DNA of 64,000 nucleotides from Enoplosus armatus (GCF_043641665.1 NC_092190.1:14568048-14632047); one strand, 5' to 3'. Shown: positions 34,501 through 47,584, counted from the first letter of the stretch. Notes: generated by a model not told the origin, from the letters alone. A program made the numbers and translations.

Positions 34501-35798
34501 TCCAACCGCCGCAGGCACATCGGCAACCGCGTAAGTGCTCAATGGCCCTTGTGGGTGCAAGACGTTTGTCATAATTTAAAAGTCAATCGGCTTTGCCTGT
34601 GTTCTTCCTGCATAAGTATTTTTATCTTAGATCCTAAACACTGCTATATACTAATACAGAATTTAATAATAATACAGAAACTCAATTGTAAAGAAAACCC
34701 TACCTTTTTGTTTTGAGTATTAAGGACTCTTAATTGTTAATTACATTAAAGTGTATGATCATATCAGCGTCTTAATATCTTTGCAGGCTAATCCAGATCC
34801 AAACTGTTGCCTGGGTGTGTTTGGCCTGAGCTTGTACACAACAGAGCGGGATCTGAGGGAAGTCTTCTCTAAATACGGCCCCCTGGCGGATGTCTGTATT
34901 GTGTATGACCAGCAGTCGAGGCGCTCCAGGGGCTTTTCTTTTGTTTACTTTGAGAACAAAGATGACGCTAAAGAGGTATAAAATTTGTGATGACAGAGGC
35001 CCATGTCAAATCTGAATATTTTCTGGGCCTAAAGAGGTCATTTATATGTTTGTTCACTGTCAGGCAAAGGAGCGAGCCAATGGCATGGAGCTGGATGGTC
35101 GTAGGATCAGGGTCGACTTCTCCATCACAAAAAGACCTCATACCCCAACCCCTGGAATCTACATGGGCCGGCCTACATAGTAAGCCACCTGACACGTGCT
35201 GAGTGTTTGTGTGGATCAATTAGGTAAAATAAAACACAATTGCTCCATTTATTAGATGTGATCTGATGTGTTGAGCTTTTTTTCATTAAATGTTTCGATC
35301 TAATTTCTCAAAGGAAACTGAAAATAAAACAAAACAATGAAATTGTTAAGTAGGAAACCCAAACAAAATCTCAACCTTGTACTGTCTTCTGTGTAGTGGT
35401 GGAGGTGGTCCAAGCGGTCCTCGACGCTCTTCACGTGACTACGACCGTGGGTATGACCGTGGATACGACAGAGGTGGCTATGATCGCTATGATGACAGGG
35501 ACTACTACAGATCATATAGGTGACTATCTCCATTGTGATGCAGTAATCCTACAGATTATCAGTGGTTTCCTGTTCAGTTTCTACTAACATGGAAAAAAGA
35601 AAACTAATAATTTTGCCTTGTTTCAGAAGGCGATCTCCGTCACCATACTACAGAGGGGCTTACAGGTCTCGATCCAGATCGCGGTCTTATTCTCCCCGTG
35701 AGTCCTTTTCATAAAGCGTTTTATTGAGGCCTTCAACAGGTTGCAGTGTGTTGGGGGTTTGTCTGATGACTCTGCTTTGGTTCACAGGTCGCTATTGA
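31589..35798 (+). CDS. tra2b: Transformer-2 beta splicing activator, complete, 8 coding exons
   Basis: Exons 31589-31621, 34061-34206, 34368-34530, 34787-34975, 35064-35179, 35397-35519, 35627-35697 and 35788-35798 join to 283 aa (human TRA2B 288). An N-terminal Arg/Ser-rich domain (residues about 12-112) is followed by one RRM (about 115-195) with RNP2 LGVFGLS and RNP1 RGFSFVYF, the conserved linker [17 protein letters not shown], a Gly/Tyr/Asp-Arg repeat ([11 protein letters not shown]), and a C-terminal RS domain ending SPRRY. The [14 protein letters not shown] segment fits TRA2B better than TRA2A. The nuclear protein binds GAA-rich exonic enhancers and promotes exon inclusion. Intron 1 (2.4 kb) carries a candidate autoregulatory poison exon. 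igf2bp2 follows on the same strand, as in human. Confidence 0.97.
32412..32834. repeat. 15-base perfect inverted repeat in tra2b intron 1
   Basis: AACGACCTCAAGATT at 32412-32426 is the exact reverse complement of 32820-32834, about 390 bases apart. It may be the ends of a small mobile element or an RNA hairpin. No target-site duplication was recognised. Confidence 0.5.
32861..32883. repeat. A-rich tract
   Basis: A13 interrupted by single G residues. It may be a simple repeat or the tail of a retroposed element. Confidence 0.6.
32929..33311. repeat. Second 15-base perfect inverted repeat in tra2b intron 1
   Basis: TCACATTCAGTGGTT at 32929-32943 pairs exactly with AACCACTGAATGTGA at 33297-33311. 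It lies directly downstream of the first pair and just upstream of the candidate poison exon. Confidence 0.5.
33463..33684 (+). other. tra2b: Candidate tra2b poison (stop-containing) cassette exon
   Basis: A strong pyrimidine tract and AAG acceptor end at 33462, followed by a purine-rich segment packed with GAA/AGAA words (AAGAAG, GAAGAAAGAAGAA). Read in phase from exon 1 it gives 20 codons, then TGA at 33523-33525. Possible GT donors follow at 33611, 33621, 33654 and 33685; the 3' end given assumes the last. Vertebrate TRA2B genes are known to carry a conserved GAA-rich poison exon in this intron, bound by Tra2-beta itself to limit its own level. Confidence 0.75.
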
Positions 35799-36265
35799 AC
35801 GTTGCTGTCAAGCCCTTCCTCTTCCCAAGCACAGACAGGAAATGTTTCTGAGTGGTATGATTGATTTCAGAATAGATCTTCTTTCTTAAGGTGATCATCA
35901 CACTTCTGTTTGCTAATGTCTATGACCAGTAAATGTATACTGAGATCAGTTGTGAAGCAGTGTCACTGGACATGACCCAAGCTGTCCCCTCATGGTTTTA
36001 ATTTTAACTGTATAGGCAACATCTGCCGTAAATAATATATTAATGTTTTGATGTTTTTTTGTATACAATTGAGGGAATATTCATCTTTGAACAGATTAAA
36101 AGGAAGATGCACTTTTTCACTTTGACTCATGTCCTTCCTTGCAACACTTCTACATTGCCTTTAACCATTTACTGTTGCAAGGCTGTTTTGATACAGATGA
36201 GGATGTATTAAAGCCTTCATCTTATCGCATTGCTATGCGCTAATTTCTACAGAATCGCTCAACTA

Positions 36266-36271
36266 AATAAA
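36266..36271 (+). terminator. Likely distal poly(A) signal of tra2b
   Basis: AATAAA about 470 bases after the stop codon. An earlier ATTAAA near 36208 could also be used. Confidence 0.55.
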
Positions 36272-37092
36272 AACTGGTGAGCCACTATTAAACGACCAAA
36301 TCAACAACTGAATGATGTTGAGCTCACATATCTAGTCTAAAATGCCTTCCTCTTATAAACTATGTATCCAAGTTACTAGTTGAGCTCTTGTAAGTAAACT
36401 TGAAAATCATTACCTAGAATCATCATCCCGCTACTTGAAATAAACTAGTGTTTCAACACGATTTATACAACTGATATTGAGTTGGTGTGATGGTACGTGA
36501 ATGGGTATGGCTAAATGCATTAGTAAAGTTCCAGCTTATCTAATAACCCCTGGGAAAAATATTGAGAGAGCCACATATTTTTTTAGGGCCTGTGTCCACG
36601 TAGGGTTATTTTCTGTCAGAAAAGCCTGGCAGGGTCTCAGACCTTTAAATCTTTTCCCACATCTCAGATTCATCAGTTCAAATAATGATGTGAAACAAAT
36701 TGGCAATTCAGTCTGATCATGAGGCTTTTATTCCCTGACTAGAAACTATAAATCTGTCATTAAATGCCACTGCTTATCAGGCAGGCAGGCACAACTTTAA
36801 ACTATACATATCTATACATACACACTGTACTCGCCATGAGGTGATGCAAGACCTGCCGAGCAGCGTCTGGCTGTGAGGGTCTGAGGTCCGACATCTACCC
36901 CTACTGGTCACAGAGGAGACCAAACTTGTTCCAGCATCCATCACAGACGACACAGTTCAGAACATGATAAACTGCATGACTTGTTGGAGTCTGAGTTTAT
37001 TGTAGTTTTTCAATTTTTGCCAGTGGTGGAAAAAAAAAGCTCACAAATCTTCAAGTTAAAGAAGAGCAGTAAAAACAGGCTTCTTCTTTACG

Positions 37093-37312
37093 TAAAGGGT
37101 CAGTTCACTCAAATTGTATAAAAAAATATTTTCTCACTTATCTCTCGTGGGATCAAGACATTCTGAACATTTGTGTTTTGTTTGTTTTCATATGATTTTG
37201 AAATATCCATTCTGAGATTCTTCTCTCAAATACAAAGGAGGTGAATGGATTTCAGTTGTGGTGCTCGGCAAATGTTTTCCTTTTTTTGTCATTTCAGTGA
37301 ACTAACCCTTTA
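37093..37312. mobile_element. Miniature inverted-repeat element, 220 bp
   Basis: The ends TAAAGGGTCAGTTCAC and GTGAACTAACCCTTTA form terminal inverted repeats; the arms extend to 22 bases with two mismatches (37093-37114 and 37291-37312). No coding capacity. The ends and length fit a non-autonomous DNA transposon (MITE) that I recall from other teleosts. Flanking duplication was not resolved. Confidence 0.7.
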
Positions 37313-38036
37313 AATAAAATTATAATAGTATTAGCACTTAAAAAGTAAAGCAAAAGCTTCCTGTCGTAAAGATATTGATGCGCTAATATATAAGACATGG
37401 TTGATGTTGAAATTGTCTTAACTTTTGTTTATATTTAGTGTATTTTAGATGTTTTTAGCATGTTTTGCATGTAAATGTCCCTCTCAAATACAGGCAATAA
37501 TAGTAATGTAACAAAAAATTATTTAAACTGCCACTTCCTCAAAACTGTACTTGTGTGCAATAGTTAAGTAAATAGTTTCTTTACACTTTGGTTTGTTTGC
37601 ACAGCATAACAGAAGAATGGACCTTTGAGACAGTCTGGATGTTGATAGGAATGTGTAAACTCTTGTTGTACTATGTTTCATCCCACAGGGGATACGACAA
37701 TGCAACCAGAAACTTGTATTTTTTTTATTTTAGTTTCCTTTTAATCCTAATTTTGTTTTCCATGCTGTTTGTTTGAATGGTTCTTTTATCCAACACCCCT
37801 TTGTGTATGCAGTGAGAGATAAAGCAAGTAATTGAATTACTAGAAGGTAATAGGATGAATCAGGTACTAAACTATGTTTCTCAAACTGTTCAGAGGAAAG
37901 CGGGAAGACCATGAAAAGGCACCGGTCACACAGCTGACCACACCTTGGAAACAGCATAATCCTATTTATTTCCCTCTTCTACCACAAGTCTACATGTATG
38001 TGTGTGTTGTTTGTTTTTGGTCAGCAGGCAACTCTG

Positions 38037-38050
38037 CCCCCCCCCCCCCC
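38037..38050. repeat. C14 homopolymer
   Basis: Fourteen consecutive C. The run length may be affected by sequencing error. Confidence 0.9.
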
Positions 38051-39699
38051 AAATGTCACACCCCTTCCAGTTCCAGTTAATTTTCCTCTGAGTGGAAATC
38101 ATTTTGGGTGGTTGCCTGATTTGTCAGCATATGGACTTAATTGGTCCGGAAAACAAGGAACGTTAACAGGAAAGGATGTAAGCAAATCTTGTGGTCTAGT
38201 GTATGGTGACATTTGTATCTGCATTGTGTAGTAGATTTTACTGCTATTTAAATGTTAATGCAAAGGCAAGCAGGTTAAAGTCATTGGATATTGTTTAATT
38301 TATAAATCATGCATTCAATGTCAAGAGTTGAAAGATGAATATAGTAATGACGTAGTGTTGTAAATGAGCTGTGAAATGAATGGGTCATTTATTTGAACTG
38401 TGGATGAGGCCTCAGCAGAAAGGCCTGCAACAACTGTGTTAGCATGTCATCAGGAAAGTAACTAAAGAGCTGTTTTGTAAATAGGCCACAGCTTGGACAT
38501 TCCTCTGTTCACACACTGACGTAAACAAGGAGAGGAATGGTCACTCCTGCTGCTGGCACTCTCTCCACTACAGTAGGGTGGCAGTAATGTTCCAAGGCAC
38601 AGGCGAGTCACATGTAGAAACACTCAAGTGCTGTAGGCAAAGGCTCCTCCCCTTGGTAACTAGTGTAGGTACAAGGCCACACATCCATGCATGAGCACTG
38701 CAGCCTGCCCTTCCATCCCCCTTCTTCGCCATGCAGCTCTGTGTCCACAGGCCCTTCCCTTATATTTGAGCTTTTGTTTTGAAATCCACCTTACTTAACT
38801 TAGCTTTGCTTCCCTCTAAAACAACACCCACATGCACACACCTACATTACAAAAGAAAAAAAGATGCTATACCATGTCTGTATCCTGGAGTATGAGCTCA
38901 GACTGGCTGAGTGACACTGCATAGAGGGCGCCTCCCTCCTGCACAGACAGAAGCTGAGGGCCAGGAATCCCCTCACTGCTCCTTATCAGCATCTAAAAAT
39001 AAATATTTGCTCAGGTTTTACATGTTGCAGTTGGGTCCATTGGCACTACACACAGGTTGAGATGCAAAGTGAAAGTGTCATCGCCTTTAATAACATTAAA
39101 GTGAATGGGACACAGGCTGCGGGTCTTCAACAGTGGCCCCTGATGAGGATGCACAGTGAAAATGTAGAACAGTTTATTTCACTGTTATCTCTCTGCAAGG
39201 ACAGAGCGTACAAGAAGGGCTGTTCTAGGTTTCACTTTCTATATTGTTTAAACAATACCCCCCCCTCCCCCACAGTTTTATAATTGTAGTCAAATACAAG
39301 ATCATGAATGTTATCCCACATGTTTTTATTATAGGGTAATATCTCCAACAGGCGTCCACAGCGAGCTTTGGACCCCCTGCGTACACCGGCTCCATAAATC
39401 CATATTTCTGTGTCGCTCATAAATAAATAAAAGGCAAACTGTGCGGATCAGTGACACTGTTTGGGTCGACAAGTACAGTGACAACGACTTGATTTTCCAC
39501 ACAGTAGCCCTTTTTCACTCCCCCAGCCTGAAGGGACCCAAGGCACGGCCCTTATTATGATTTGATGAAATAACCCCTCTGCCTTCCTTTAAGCCCATCC
39601 CTTTGCTGAATGTACCCAGTGATCATCATGCCACTTTCATACCCTAATGCACTTTCTACGCTGGAGAACCAGGAGTGATCCCACATGCATCTCCAAACA

Positions 39700-40022
39700 T
39701 TTTTTTTCTTGTGATTTTAAGGGAGATTTTATTTAGAGGCGGTGCTTGTTGGCTCCAGAGTAGCGTCGTAACGACACTTTTTTTCCCCCAGTCCCTGTTA
39801 AAAGAGTTAGACCAGGGCCAGAGTTGGTGCTGGGGGGTCGCCTATAGCTTAGTAATTTCCTGGGGGGTAATTGCTGCGTTTTTTAAATCCCAGCAGATTT
39901 TTCTATTTTCTCTTTTCATTTTATTTTTTTATTTTATTTTTCTACTTATTTGAATATCGCCACTCTCTCTCTCACACACTCTTAAGACCTGATACCCCTT
40001 CGAGATTTGCTCCTTTCAGATC
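39700..40022 (+). promoter_or_regulatory. igf2bp2: Probable igf2bp2 promoter and 5' leader
   Basis: The 320 bases before the start codon contain CpG-bearing segments, long T-rich tracts and a CT/CA-rich stretch (39963-39983). The bases directly before the ATG (cctttcagATC) resemble a splice acceptor, so the ATG could lie just inside a second, spliced exon. No TATA box is evident. Confidence 0.4.
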
Positions 40023-41429
40023 ATGAACAAACTATATGTTGGGAATTTAAGTCCTTCGGTCACTGTCGAGGACTTGAAGCAGCTCTTTGGGGAGAGGAAG
40101 CTGCCAGTGGCCGACCAGGTCCTACTGAAATCCGGCTATGCTTTTGTGGACTTCCCCGACCAGAACTCGGCCATAAAGGCTATAGAGACTCTTTCTGGTA
40201 AGTGTGGATTTGATAAGTGATGCTGCTGGTGACAGGAGGGGGAAAAATTCACAGCGGGTCAAACTGCAAGATCAGGTTAAAAACACCAAAAGCTCGGCGT
40301 GTCCGAAGTGTGAAATATTAATCATTGCTTGTGTTATTTCTTTATTTGCTCGGGACGGTGTTTTGCGATCACATCCGTGTGCCATCAGAGTTTAGATGAA
40401 CGCTCAGCAATGCACGCTCCAGCCCAAAAATTGGATAAATTATCGATCACAGGACACACTCGGGGCTTTAGTGCCCGTTTGGCTAAAGAAAACACGAGCC
40501 GTCGTAACGCTATTAACGCGCACAATAACCTATATTTTGGAGATTCCGATAGTGTGGGGCGCTACTTTGCAATCACCCGCTGGAATGTATGGGATGGTCT
40601 GATGGTTCGGGTAGGCATAATTATTTTTCACTTATTTTTTATCTTGATTTTATTGAAGAGAGCAGAGCGAAGCGACCGCGGAAAACTTGTCAGATCCATG
40701 TTCCTCTGGTGTCTGGGTATGTTTTTACGAGGTGTCTTGGAGGTGGGTCACGGGGGTCCGGAGGAAAGAGCTAATAAACAGGTAGCTGAGGGGGGACGAG
40801 GTGAGACGCTAATTCCGTGCTGCGCCAGGCCACTCATAATAGTAACGAAAACCCGTGTTCAAGCTCCGCCGAGGAGCGCTTCAAATTCACCTCCGGTCGG
40901 CTCAACACGGAGAATTAAGAGACACCTACCTAGAATAGAAACAGTACAAGTCATTCTCCTTTCAAAACCATCTCTTCTTTGATGTTGCATTCTTTACTGA
41001 GAGCAGGAAAAAAAAAATACCCCTCATTGCACTGTGAGGGTTGTGGGAGTGGAAAGCATGGCTGCCCGTTTCCCCCCATACTATATAAGCTTATCATGCT
41101 ATATTTTGGCGCCGATTCCTCCGATTGTGACCCTCAAAATGTCCCACTGTGGTTGTTTTAATCTAAACATACCCAGTTTATCCGCCGCACAACGCGCCCG
41201 TGTAGTGTACTTTTTTTAGGGAGGGGGGGTGGGGGGGGGGGGATCTGTTTGAATGGGGACGCACCTACTTGGTGAAGTGATTCAAAGTGTTGCTGTGTAG
41301 GCCTACCAGCTTGCATTGTTCCTCTCATGCACACACAGCTAATGTTACACTATCAATTTTCCCTACAGGTAAAGTTGAATTACACGGAAAGGTGATAGAG
41401 GTAGACTACTCTGTTCCCAAAAAACTAAG
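40023..41429 (+). CDS. igf2bp2: IGF2 mRNA-binding protein 2, first two coding exons only (partial)
   Basis: Exon 1 (40023-40197, phase 1 donor) and exon 2 (41369-41429, ending AG at phase 2) encode about 78 residues, starting [11 protein letters not shown] and ending YSVPKKLR. This is the first RRM of the IMP/VICKZ family: RNP2 LYVGNL near residues 4-9, RNP1-like SGYAFVDF, then the conserved [15 protein letters not shown]. Identity to human IGF2BP2 is high along the whole segment, and tra2b lies upstream on the same strand as in human 3q27. The full protein has two RRMs and four KH domains and binds, stabilises and localises mRNAs, including IGF2, in cytoplasmic RNPs. Exon 3 (expected to start with SRKIQIRNIPP-like codons) is not found before the window ends. 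A fish-specific 'a' or 'b' copy cannot be told apart. Confidence 0.95.
41223..41242 (+). repeat. G-rich run (G7-T-G12) in igf2bp2 intron 1
   Basis: A near-continuous G tract about 130 bases upstream of exon 2, on the coding strand. It could form a G-quadruplex in DNA or pre-mRNA. Run length may be imprecise. Confidence 0.8.
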
Positions 41430-42021
41430 GTAGGCCTACAATCTGACACACACTCTCACTCTCACCCACACACGCACACATTGTGTCATACGCCTATACT
41501 GTGCCCCATGGCAGACTGTGACCTGTAGGCTTCCGCTGTGAAATATAGCACGCCCGTTTTACCCTCTTTTCTCGGCTTCTCTGTGGGTTTTTTTTCCAAA
41601 CTGGCTGTTGTTGTTTTATTTCCTGGCGCTGGAAATGTAACTGCATGGCGATTTAACAAAAGAAAGCGACAAAGAAGCAGTTTAGTCCCAACATCCGCAG
41701 AACACACGGTGGCTGCTGCCATATCGCGTGATCTGCAGTAAAAGGGCCTGTCCCACTGTAACACATGGACACTCACACGCGACGTGCGTACGTGTAATAA
41801 TTGCATCTTAATTGAATCTGTCATTTAGTAATCAGACTTTCATATAGGCTGCTGCGCATACTGTAATTGTTTCCCCACAAGGCTATTTTCCCTGTATGTA
41901 GGCGATAAAGTTGGGTTTCATTATTCACTGTAACACTGCAATGCACGGTGAGTTGCATACCAATCAGCTGAGCCTCTATATACTATATGCATGTGTGTGC
42001 ATGTATGTGAGAAACACAGAT

Positions 42022-42047
42022 TGTGTGTGTGTGTGTGTGTGTGTGCG
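42022..42047. repeat. (TG)n microsatellite
   Basis: About 12 TG units ending in a GCGCG word. Confidence 0.95.
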
Positions 42048-44561
42048 CGAGGAAAAGCGCGAGTCGAAGGTTTTGTGAGCAAATCTATAGATCAGACCCT
42101 AAACTCCACAAACCACTCCACCACTGTCACGTTTTGTGCTTCTGTGTCTGCTTGTCCACGCAGCATACAAACACAAGATACCCACGAGCTTTTGATTGCG
42201 TGGAAATAAAAAATAAGCATTTTCCCTGTGCGTTATGCGTAATAAACTCGTTCGTTTGTGGCAGATTTTGCAGCCTATAGACTCTCAACACGTATAGATC
42301 CACCCCTTCTTCACTACAATGCCTTTGGCTGTAGGGAAGGACTACCTTGCGTGACAAAAAGGTAAATATTCAAGCCCCTTGTGGAGGAACACGTGACCCA
42401 CACTTTATGCGCTTCCAGCATAGTCCTCCCCCTTCAGTGCAGGCTACACTTTCCTGCATTACTGCTCTCGGTTTTTTGTTTTTTTTTGCCCTGCCACACT
42501 GTAGAGAAATATATGTTTGTTTGGAATGTGTGCTGATCGAGCTGCTGTATTATTTCCACCGCTTTATGGCTCGATTTGAAGGCATTTTGTAAGCTGCAAC
42601 ATGGTGTACAAGCCTGCGCCACTCCCCACAGTTAGTGTGCACGTAGGCCATAGCAATGTTGGGAGAGCCTCATAATGGCTGCCATGATGGTCCTGCATAC
42701 TGCACGGCTATAGGCGGAATCAGATTGAGCTAAATGTCGACACACGTGTCCAATCGGCAGTGTGCGGAGCTGCTTCTGAGCAGGCCTTTAAAGCGAAATG
42801 TACGCCATATCAGTGAAGTCGACATGAGTGCAGCGTATGAGACGCACAGGTGTTCATTTTGAAACACGCAGAGAATCAGTGTGAACTGGGCGAAATCACA
42901 TGTGGAGGTGTAACTCCACATTGTTACCTCAACTCGTTTTAAAGTGGATAACGCTTTTCCACGGTGGTCATTTAATTTGTTGTTAAAACCTCCCACGAGT
43001 TTGTCAGAAATATTAACATAAATTTAGAATTTAAAGTTTAAAATGCGTGTTTTTGTGCTGCTGTGAAGAATGTATTTCTCCTAATTTATGAAGATCTAGC
43101 TGATGCACATTTTCAATCTTTTTAATATATATTTTTAATCCATTCTAGTTGTTTATATTTAATAATTCAGGTTTAGAATACTCAAATTATATTTCCTTTC
43201 TTTACTTCATTTCTAAATCCTGTATTTAGATAATGATATAATAATTATAGGTATTGTCATGGATTTGAATTTAAATTCAAATATATATATATGGTTACTA
43301 TAGTGAAGTAGTTGTTAAAGAAGGCTTGAGGAGTTTGTGTTTTATGATTTAAGAAGCTGTGTGTGAGCTCATCTTCAGGCCTGCTGGCATTTCTTGGTTT
43401 GTGAGGCTGCTGTAGTTTCAGCTGCTGTTTGCTCTGTGTACTGTTTGTTTATATAGTTTAGTTGTGTTTTGTTGAGTAATGTCTCCAGTGTGCTAATGGG
43501 CATTGTGGGATTAACAATTAGATTATGTCTATTTTTAAGGACAAAAAACAATTATGATGGCTTATTATTCTGTCTTAGTAATAGCATTTTGTTTGCTCAT
43601 AAGTTTATTATGTAAAAGGCCTTTTTAATAGCCATTTTGAATAACCTAGAAAAGACAAAGGTATGAATTGTAGTTTTGATGTCCTATTTATTATTTAAAT
43701 GTCATTTCACTGACATTCATTTTATATTTTGATATTTCAAATTGGTTCAAAAGCTTTCATACTTTGATATGAATATGAATAATTTTAGCGGCCGTAAACT
43801 ATCTTTTTGATTTTATTTGTGAAAGCTTTTGAAGCTTCTTATCATGGAAAATACAGAATAATTAGCTGCACTTTTTCCACATATTTCTAAAAGAGTTTTT
43901 AGAAATTATCAGTTACTTTTATTAAAATGATTGATTTAATCAGTGTTATAATAATGTAGGTTGCTTAATATTAATTTCAGTGCTGGGACAGCTGTTGTTT
44001 GAAATTAATCAACTATTTTTCTGTTAGTGAGTAAAGCATTTTTCTGATATATGTTATTTAATTATTATAATCACCTGAGCTTGTTATCTAATTGTAGGTT
44101 AAAAATATGAGCTGTTAAATCATTTGATGATGAAATAATCAATACAACAAAACTCATGAAACATCAGAGAAAATAAATGGATTCATGCAGAATGACTATT
44201 AATAATTCTTTAATAGATTTGATTGGAAGAATGAAATTTAGTTTGATTAGAGAATCAAGTTTGTTTGCTCAAACCTAAATATCTTTAATAATGGAGGCTT
44301 ATTTTGATGCCAGAAATCAGAAAACAATATTTTTCCCACATTGTGAAGTTTCTTTGTTAAGCAGAGCATGTGGCTGCGTCTCTGCTTGTGCAACACACGA
44401 GGAAACACAGTGTGACTTGGTGTTAATTGATATTGGTGCTACATGAATGATATGCATTGTTGTTTGACTATCAGATAGGCAGTGAAGGTGTGGGCAAAGC
44501 GACTAATGCCATCTCCCACGGTGAGCCTGATCAATAAGTAATATTAAACATTTGAAGACAG

Positions 44562-44587
44562 CGTTGTTGTTGTTGTTGTTGTTGTTG
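44562..44587. repeat. (GTT)n microsatellite
   Basis: About eight perfect GTT units. Confidence 0.95.
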
Positions 44588-46111
44588 TGGGATAAACACA
44601 TTTAAAGCTGTGATCCTGAAAAGTATACAGGTTTGTTTACTTTAGCTATTGATAGTGACAAAACCAGACTTTTCTCCTCCTAATTATCTCTCTGCACCTT
44701 TGACTTAACCCAGAGTGAGAATGTGCTCAAATAAACAGGCGATGAATTTGTGATTGAGTGCTAACTCTTGTGTTACACTCCATTAGGCTGTATCACAATA
44801 CACACAGGTTGAGCTGCTTTGTGCTCTTCGAATAAATCTTTGCAGCTTCATGTTGCTTTATAAAAAAATTAATTGGTTACGAGACCATTTCTTCTCTCAA
44901 AAGGACAAACCAAGACATGGGTGTAAACATCTGCATTGCACCACAGTGGTGCACATGCAGATGTGTGTGTTAGGTTGTCAGTGTGCACCGAGTCAAAACA
45001 GCGAAATACGATAGCCATCAGTTGATCCACTCCGAATCCATTAATACTCCCCAGTTGATCCTGGGTGTAGGGGAAGCTCTCCAAATCAGGCTCCAGTTTT
45101 GTCCGGAGTGATAGCAGGAGGCACTGCACTGCTGCCCTCTAAAGCCACATCCGCTGCACCCTCCTCCTGACTCCTCACATCTCCCCTCACCTGTCTGTGA
45201 GGGATCTCGCAAAGTGATCTGTTTTGGGGAGTGAGGGGAGAAGATGCCCGAGGTGTCTCTCAACTATGACCATTTTCTGCCCTAAAGAGCGTTGTTGGTG
45301 TCTTTTTAACTCACGGTCGGTCTGTCTCAGGCTCTTTACTCATGGAGGCGGAAGAAGAGAGTATACTTCATGTCGTAGAACAATTTTTCTTTCACTGAGC
45401 CCCTATGGTGTAAAATAATGCTCATGAGGTGTGAAAAAATAATGCCAAATGAGGGAGTTCTTCATTAGCACTTCCAGAAATAATGACTATTCACTTGTTA
45501 TGTATTAGCCAGAGGCTTTTATTTTGAGTGTGTTCAATCCGATGCATTTCAATTTCAGTCCTTCTCCCAACACTGCTAACTTTGTATTGCAATTATTAAC
45601 TTTTTCACAAAAGTGGAGTGGTGTATTTTTCTCCTGAAGTGATAACAGACTTGCTAGTGCAACAGAGTATATAGTTTAAGGGAGCGGCGAGATTAGATGT
45701 GAGAGCATTGTAAATTCATTGTGTGTCTATCAGACCTGTGGGATCGCTGTTTAAGCTCCTTGAGAGTTGGAATCTGCTTCTTTTTTTTTTTTGCAGACAC
45801 TTGCTTGTGCATCACAGCAGCAACTGTAGTGATTCACGTCTCTGTAAGCTGTCATTCACATTCCACTCCAACCTGTTGCATGACTAATGTGTTACTGTAG
45901 CATTACACTCATTACAACCAGGAGTTCAAGTCAGCTACATGGCTCTCAGGAGCAGCAGTGAGGAGGTGTGGAAGGTGTGGCCGGGATGAGGAGGATTTCT
46001 CAGACTGTCCCAATTCTTGCATTTTTTAATACTGAATCACCAAAATAGACTGGACCTTTCACTACTTGGAGATGGTTTCACCTGAGGGAAAGTGAGGAGC
46101 AACAATTGCTA

Positions 46112-46112
<1 letters not shown>

Positions 46113-46142
<30 letters not shown>
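46113..46142. repeat. (TG)n microsatellite
   Basis: About 15 perfect TG units followed by TTTG units. Confidence 0.95.
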
Positions 46143-46146
<4 letters not shown>

Positions 46147-47584
46147 TTTGTGTGTTTGGTCAGTGACACCATTCATCCAATAGGAAATGAAGGGGGCACT
46201 TCTTCTGCCTGTGTTATTATTTGTGACCTCACCATTACACATTACCTCCCACTTATTTTTACTATTGAATGATGAGAGTAATGGAGAGACAGCCCATGGT
46301 AGACGTAAAATAAACCCTCATTGATTAGAGATGAGAGGCATAAAGCCTCCTTGAACTGAGCCACTGAAGTCATTTTTCTTCTTGCTGTCTGCAAGAGCAT
46401 GTGTCACTGATTATATATTCTCATTGGCTTGTTTAAGTCAGCGTTGGTTGGTAGAAAAAGAAAGAAAAAATTGAATTTACGCACACTGTTAGCATCACAT
46501 TTATTACAAATAAAATGTTTTGATGACCAAAATGAATTTCTAATAAATTCAGTGCTGACAGACAGTGGGAATACAACTTTTTCTTTAGCTTGATTTCATG
46601 TTCTTACACATAGGTCTTCCAAGTGTGCAATAGCCAATTCTCAGTTTGCTGTTTGTACAAAGTAAAAGTGTGACCACCATCCCAATCCTCTACAGGATAG
46701 AACCTCATTGTTTTGAGCAGATGTTGATGTGGATGCTGGTTTGCTAAGCAGCGTTTGATGAATTGCTGGAATCTTAAATGTGCTGCATGTGAATATTTAA
46801 TGAATTATAAATCATGATTATGAGTAGCAGTTTGTACCCAAGTTCTTTTTTGGGGGAAGTAATTTGAATATGTAACAGCTGCTCTGTCTCTCCTTCCTTT
46901 TCTGCGTCCCTCTGTTGCTCAGTCTGTCTCTCTGATATGTGTGCAGCATGTGGATATGAGTGTTTTTTTTACACATGTATTCATGGGGATTTATACACAT
47001 GTATTCATGCTCACATGCAGCTTTAGGACAACACTGGAGAAACAGAAAAGCTGGGGTGAATCCCAGCTGAAAGGTACATGCTGGGTGTAAATTTAAGTGT
47101 GTGTCACCCTTCAATGTGCCAGTGGCCACCCAAGGGTGTGGTCTCTCTCCATTGAAGGTCTGGCAGCTGAGGCGCACAGCAGGTGGCATTTCTCACACAG
47201 GCAGACCCCATCCTTGTCTCATATCAACACCATATAACCCCACTACCCCTGCTGGAACTTTAGAGCTCTGATGGTTCATGAACAGGTGAAATGAAGAAGG
47301 AGAAAACTCCCAACAGCCAATCAGAGTGAGCCAGGGGCCATAATGCTTACATGCAGCCAATCCTATTCAAGCAGGTCAAGTGGTAGGAATCGAGGCATGG
47401 GCCCCCCCTTAAATCCGATTACCCCCCTTGTGGCCCCTTCTGCCAGAGCCAAGAGTGCTTACTAGTATCGGATGGATTACTGAACGGGACTTCCGGTTAC
47501 AGGTCCAGGACCCCTGGACCAGAACTGCTATATGAAGTGAGTGAATTTGTTGTTGGAAAGTCAACGAATCGACTGCAAACAAAT

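Larger units (their letters stand above)
36280..39700. other. Spacer between tra2b and igf2bp2
   Basis: About 3.4 kb with no supported gene. It contains a terminal-inverted-repeat element (37093-37312) and a C14 run (38037-38050). The right end, from about 39300, includes CpGs and leads into the igf2bp2 promoter. Confidence 0.6.

Noticed and set aside
31589..35798. Naming the Tra2 gene tra2a
   Set aside because: The [13 protein letters not shown] and [14 protein letters not shown] segments and the downstream igf2bp2 point to tra2b.
40329..40982. Longest uninterrupted frame in the window (217 codons, +), inside igf2bp2 intron 1
   Set aside because: It lies between two securely phased igf2bp2 exons, in CpG-rich DNA where stops are rare. 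It shows no domain or splice context and overlaps other open frames. An alternative first exon is not excluded.
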